From: Weeksellaceae bacterium TAE3-ERU29
GTDB taxonomy: Bacteria; Bacteroidota; Bacteroidia; Flavobacteriales; Weeksellaceae
Length of the DNA: 36,873 nt
Assembly: GCA_019218445.1 (NCBI GenBank)
Contig: JAHUUM010000021.1
Coordinates: forward strand, 1 to 36,873
Direction of reading: 5' to 3'
Numbering within the stretch: the stretch's first letter is position 1; each line of letters begins with the position of its first letter. Positions 33,856 through 36,873 of the stretch are shown here, piece after piece. The translations under genes and the position numbers were made by a program. Below the pieces are notes generated by a model. The model had not been told where the DNA came from. It saw only the letters and a list, made by a program, of their open reading frames with translations, and searched no databases.

Positions 33856-34499
33856 TGAAAGTCAAATGGCACTTTTTATTTAAAATTCTCCTCTACTCAG
33901 GGTGGATTTACTTTATTTATCTATTAGTTTTAATTACTTTACAATACACTTCACTCCAAAAGGATATTGCTTTTTTACGCATAAAACAAGAAGAAGCTAA
34001 TTGGGTACATTATAGAATTGCTTTTTTTAGTCATGTCTTTTCGAGTATTTTTGTGATAATAGCAGGACTTACTCAATTCTCTCATTTAATTCGTTCTCGT
34101 TTTCCCAAGGTACACCGTATAAGTGGTTTCATATACATTTTTTTAATTCTGTGCATCGCTTCTCCCTCGGGATTAGTTATGGCTTATTATGCAAATGGCG
34201 GATGGATTTCGCAAATTTCATTTATCATTTTATCTGTCTTATGGTTTTATTTTACTTATAAAGCCTATCAAACCATAAAGTTGAAAAAGTATATAGAACA
34301 CCGAGATTATATGATACGTAGCTATGCTTTAACTTTATCTGCGGTGAGTTTACGTTTATTTAAATATGGAATCGTCAGTCTTTTTGCTTTACCGCCTATG
34401 GATACTTACCGAATCGTATCGGTACTCGGTTGGACAGTCAATTTACTAATCGCTGAACTGTGTATTTATTTTCTTCATAAAAGAAAAACCATTAATTAA
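33855..34499 (+). CDS. DUF2306 multi-pass membrane protein
   Basis: A 214-residue inner membrane protein with about six transmembrane helices. The first helix is YSGWIYFIYLLVLITLQ. The DUF2306 features are present: a conserved His in FFSHVFSSIFVIIAGLTQFS, KVHRISGFIYIFLILCIASP, and a final HRDYMIRSYALTLSAVSLRL. Function unknown. It is translationally coupled to the YARHG lipoprotein and converges with the response regulator gene, from which only three bases separate it. Confidence 0.85.
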   Translation: MKVKWHFLFKILLYSGWIYFIYLLVLITLQYTSLQKDIAFLRIKQEEANWVHYRIAFFSHVFSSIFVIIAGLTQFSHLIRSRFPKVHRISGFIYIFLILCIASPSGLVMAYYANGGWISQISFIILSVLWFYFTYKAYQTIKLKKYIEHRDYMIRSYALTLSAVSLRLFKYGIVSLFALPPMDTYRIVSVLGWTVNLLIAELCIYFLHKRKTIN

Positions 34500-34502
34500 A
34501 TA

Positions 34503-35189
34503 TTATTTCTCCACCCGAAAATAATACCCCACACCTCGCAAACTTTCAATTTTCAAACAAGAATCTTGTTTGAGGTACTTACGCAATCGGCTGACAAAAA
34601 CATCCAAACTGCGAGCAGAAAAGAAATCCGTTTCTTCCCACAGATTTTTGAGAATATCCTCCTTCCGAAGTAATCGATTTTGGTGTTCGCAAAATAGACA
34701 TAGCAAGTCGCTTTCTTTTTGCGTTAGGAATTGCTCCGTTTCCTCTTTTCCGTTGTGAATCAGCGATAAAGTATGCGGTTGAAATACATAATCACCTAAA
34801 ATATATTGCTCGGGAAGCTCCTTTTTGGGGTATCGCTTTAAGATATTTTGTATCCGTAAAATCAATTCATCACAATCAAAAGGCTTGGTAATATAGTCGT
34901 CTGCACCGAGTTTCAATCCGTTGAGAACGTCTTTCTTCTGGGCTCTTGCCGTAAGAAAAAGAAAAGCCTGTTCGGGATTTTTAGCTTTTATCTTTTGTGC
35001 CAAATCAAATCCGTTTAGTTCGGGCATCATTACGTCCAATAAAATCATATCAAAACACGATTTCCCCAATGCCGAAAGTGCTTCTTTCCCATTATACACC
35101 CGTTCCACCTTAAAATCATTTAAAGTCAGGTATTGCGTCAACAAATTCCCTACATCTGCATCATCTTCAACGATTAGTATCGATATCAT
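34503..35189 (-). CDS. OmpR-family response regulator (RprY-like)
   Basis: A 228-residue two-component DNA-binding regulator. Receiver domain: acidic pocket VEDD (residues 8-10), phosphoacceptor D52 in ILLDVMMPE, the threonine-alanine switch LTAR, and the KPF lysine of DDYITKPFDC. Winged-helix domain: FLTQKESDLLCLFCEHQNRL, then the recognition helix ARSLDVFVSRLRKYLKQD and the wing SLRGVGYYFRVEK. It follows the kinase gene with a 23-base overlap, so they form one operon. A three-copy ATTAACC direct repeat upstream of the kinase is the probable binding site. Confidence 0.95.
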   Translation of the reverse strand: MISILIVEDDADVGNLLTQYLTLNDFKVERVYNGKEALSALGKSCFDMILLDVMMPELNGFDLAQKIKAKNPEQAFLFLTARAQKKDVLNGLKLGADDYITKPFDCDELILRIQNILKRYPKKELPEQYILGDYVFQPHTLSLIHNGKEETEQFLTQKESDLLCLFCEHQNRLLRKEDILKNLWEETDFFSARSLDVFVSRLRKYLKQDSCLKIESLRGVGYYFRVEK

Positions 35190-36549
35190 TTGGCTTTAAT
35201 TTTAATATAAACGTACTTCCTTTTCCTAATTTTGATTGCACTTCCAATATCCCGCCAATCTCACGAGCATATTTTTGCGCCATATACAAACCTAATCCCA
35301 ACCCTTTGGTCTGATGATTTCGTTGTGCCACACGATAATATTTATTAAATATCAAGGCTTGCTCTTTGGACGTTATCCCGTTTCCTTCGTCCCGCACCGA
35401 AATGCAAATCCACTCTTTTTCACGATACAAACGCAAACCGATTTCCGTATGGTGCGGACTGTATTTCTGCGCATTGTCTAACAAAATATTTAAAATGCTT
35501 TCCACTTTATGCAGAGCTGTTTTCACATAGATTTCCGTCGGATTTAGCTCAACATCAAGCGAATGATACTCTAAATACAACGTATTTACATATTCATTTA
35601 GAAAATGATTAAGTTCTATTTCTTCGGTTTCTATGTTTTTCTCTATGGTAGAAGAGTCCAATATTTGATTGATAATATAATGTAGTTTATACAACTGTCG
35701 GCTTTGTGTCGCTAAAACCGATTGCCTTTCTTCATTGCTCACTCGCTCGTGTGTCAGCGTTTTATGACTGATAAAAAGAGAAGTCAAAGGCGTTTTAAGT
35801 TCGTGTGCCACATTATTGGTAAAATCTTCCTGCACCTCTTTGAGCTTCTTTTGCCGTAACCAATTCCTAAAAATAATAAAGAAAATCAACAATATCGCAA
35901 TGAAAATCCCCACAGACAACAGCAAAAGCATACGCATCTTCTTCCAAATAACAGATTGATAGTCATCGGCGTACATTGCAATTCTATTATTTAACAAATA
36001 CCCGTATATATCTTCTGTAACTTTCCCATTTTTTTCCGTATTCGTATAAGAATCGACGTGGCGAGAGCGGGAACGATGTACATTTACCTGATGTTTCAAT
36101 GGTTTTCCGTACAATTCGTACCCACTGAAGGCAGTCATCGGAACGGGGTTTTCCTCTTTATCAAAGAAAACCAACGAATCTATCACATAAAAATACTGAC
36201 TTTCATTTAAAACGGGATACTCTTTTTTTAGTTCCTTAAATAAGGAATCAGCACGTCGGGTGATGCTTTGCAACCTATTCTCGGTAAGTGTATAAAGCTC
36301 AGAAGCCGATATGTTTTCTTTACTAAAACGCTTAGCAATAGAACATAAACTATCGTCCACCGCCTCCTCCAAATCGATTATCCTCGAGTCTTTTTCGAGA
36401 GTATTTAATTTGGTCTGCATTTCCGCCTTGTACTCTCGCACCCGAAGTTTGTACGTATTTTGAATTAAATAATACTGAATACCCGTCAAACCCGCCAAGA
36501 GCAACACGCAAATAATACCAATACCGTATATGGATTTATCTTTTTTCAC
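35167..36549 (-). CDS. Membrane sensor histidine kinase (RprX-like)
   Basis: A 460-residue inner membrane kinase. TM1 is at about residues 8-28 (YGIGIICVLLLAGLTGIQYY), a periplasmic sensor domain of about 170 residues follows, and TM2 is at about 207-228 (LLLLSVGIFIAILLIFFIIF). HisKA has H249 in NNVAHELKTPLTSL. The ATPase domain has the N-box LDNAQKYSPHHTEI, G1 DEGNGI and G2 GLGLGLYMAQKYA. The start is GTG at 36549, four bases after a perfect -7 box; no ATG lies near (the next Met is residue 45, after TM1), so a leaderless GTG start is likely. Signal unknown. Confidence 0.95.
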   Translation of the reverse strand: MKKDKSIYGIGIICVLLLAGLTGIQYYLIQNTYKLRVREYKAEMQTKLNTLEKDSRIIDLEEAVDDSLCSIAKRFSKENISASELYTLTENRLQSITRRADSLFKELKKEYPVLNESQYFYVIDSLVFFDKEENPVPMTAFSGYELYGKPLKHQVNVHRSRSRHVDSYTNTEKNGKVTEDIYGYLLNNRIAMYADDYQSVIWKKMRMLLLLSVGIFIAILLIFFIIFRNWLRQKKLKEVQEDFTNNVAHELKTPLTSLFISHKTLTHERVSNEERQSVLATQSRQLYKLHYIINQILDSSTIEKNIETEEIELNHFLNEYVNTLYLEYHSLDVELNPTEIYVKTALHKVESILNILLDNAQKYSPHHTEIGLRLYREKEWICISVRDEGNGITSKEQALIFNKYYRVAQRNHQTKGLGLGLYMAQKYAREIGGILEVQSKLGKGSTFILKLKPNDIDTNR

Positions 36550-36553
36550 AGGA

Positions 36554-36561
36554 CAAATATA
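36554..36561 (-). promoter_or_regulatory. -7 box (TATATTTG) for the two-component operon
   Basis: Exact TAnnTTTG match on the minus strand, with TCCT between it and the GTG start codon at 36549. Confidence 0.55.
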
Positions 36562-36597
36562 TAATTCCCCAAGAGATTATCCCCTCTGATAGAAGCC

Positions 36598-36626
36598 ATT
36601 AACCTATCATTAACCGACGATTAACC
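36598..36626. promoter_or_regulatory. Three ATTAACC direct repeats at 11-bp period, probable response-regulator site
   Basis: ATTAACC occurs at 36598-36604, 36609-36615 and 36620-36626, exactly 11 bases apart, one helical turn each. This is the typical arrangement for OmpR/PhoB-family regulators. It lies between the kinase/regulator operon and the divergent secreted-protein gene, about 20 bases upstream of a weak -7-like GAGTTTTG (36648-36655). Confidence 0.7.
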
Positions 36627-36688
36627 GATTTATTGCTGTAATTGTGAGAGTTTTGCCCATAAGTAATCATCATAAAAAATAAATCAAT

Positions 36689-36873
36689 ATGAAAAAATTA
36701 GCAATCATTAGTGCATTCATCGGATTTTCGGCAATAGGATTTGCACAACAGACAACTACGTCCAAAAGTAATTCTCACACCGCTATCAGCATTAGTATCA
36801 GTAATACAGATTATAGCTATTCGGCTTCTTTTGACAAGAAATGTACATCTTTGGTTCGTCAGTTTTTAGTAAA
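36689..36873 (+). CDS. Secreted protein, 3' end beyond the window
   Basis: The first 61 codons of a gene cut by the window end. A signal peptide (MKKLAIISAFIGFSAIGFAQ) is followed by a Ser/Thr-rich mature start (QTTTSKSNSHTAISISISNT) and a single Cys. Too little is seen for a family. It is divergent from the two-component operon, and its upstream region contains the ATTAACC triple repeat, so it is the likely main target of that system. Confidence 0.75.
   Translation, partial: MKKLAIISAFIGFSAIGFAQQTTTSKSNSHTAISISISNTDYSYSASFDKKCTSLVRQFLV

Overview
This window is low-GC DNA from a member of the Bacteroidota, most probably a flavobacterium of the Weeksellaceae type (relatives of Chryseobacterium, Empedobacter or Riemerella). 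The evidence is indirect: Bacteroidota-type -7 promoter boxes (TAnnTTTG), A-rich leaders in place of Shine-Dalgarno sites, many short lipoproteins with SC or GC lipoboxes, TonB-receptor-type outer membrane proteins with carboxypeptidase-regulatory-like N-terminal domains, and an RprX/RprY-like two-component pair. The species cannot be fixed from the sequence alone. I saw no rRNA, tRNA, CRISPR array or phage.

Layout. (1) Positions 1-8.1 kb: a siderophore-type TonB receptor broken by a frameshift, a divergent TetR regulator, tpiA with a small membrane protein, rlmB, a small gene with an early stop codon, and a second TonB-receptor-family barrel. (2) Positions 8.2-13.7 kb: ordinary metabolism and stress genes, namely a PNPOx-like stress protein, a TRIC-type channel, a HAD-thioesterase-TlpA operon, CsbD and aldose epimerase, most with clear intrinsic terminators. 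(3) Positions 13.9-18.3 kb: a surface-glycan island with a GT2 enzyme, two tandem paralogous GT-B-like enzymes, a complete GT90 enzyme and a decayed second GT90 copy on the far side. (4) Positions 18.4-26.4 kb: oligopeptidase B, whose 3' end is duplicated as a 46-bp direct repeat around a small cassette (a toxin-like tail plus a DUF4279 gene). A leftward operon follows: His-rich lipoprotein, YiiX-like cysteine hydrolase, Imm49-like protein and three tandem beta-propeller paralogs. The paralogs share the first seven residues (MKINRKI) and a C-terminal core but have unrelated N-terminal halves. (5) Positions 26.5-29.6 kb: mnmE and an AsmA-like protein. (6) Positions 29.6-34.5 kb: an accessory zone of small secreted or lipoprotein genes mixed with gene fragments, including a 204-bp MITE with perfect 14-bp inverted repeats and an 8-bp target duplication sitting exactly on a start codon. 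(7) Positions 34.5-36.9 kb: a response regulator/histidine kinase pair diverging from a secreted-protein gene, with three ATTAACC repeats at 11-bp period between them.

The strongest candidates for something undescribed are the mosaic three-copy propeller array linked to an immunity-like gene and a cell-envelope hydrolase, and the repeat-bounded DUF4279 cassette on the 3' end of ptrB. Both resemble remodelling at polymorphic-toxin immunity loci, but no complete toxin gene is present in the window. A further pattern is that three genes (rlmB, mnmE and the histidine kinase) have their start codon exactly four bases after a -7 box, which predicts leaderless transcripts.
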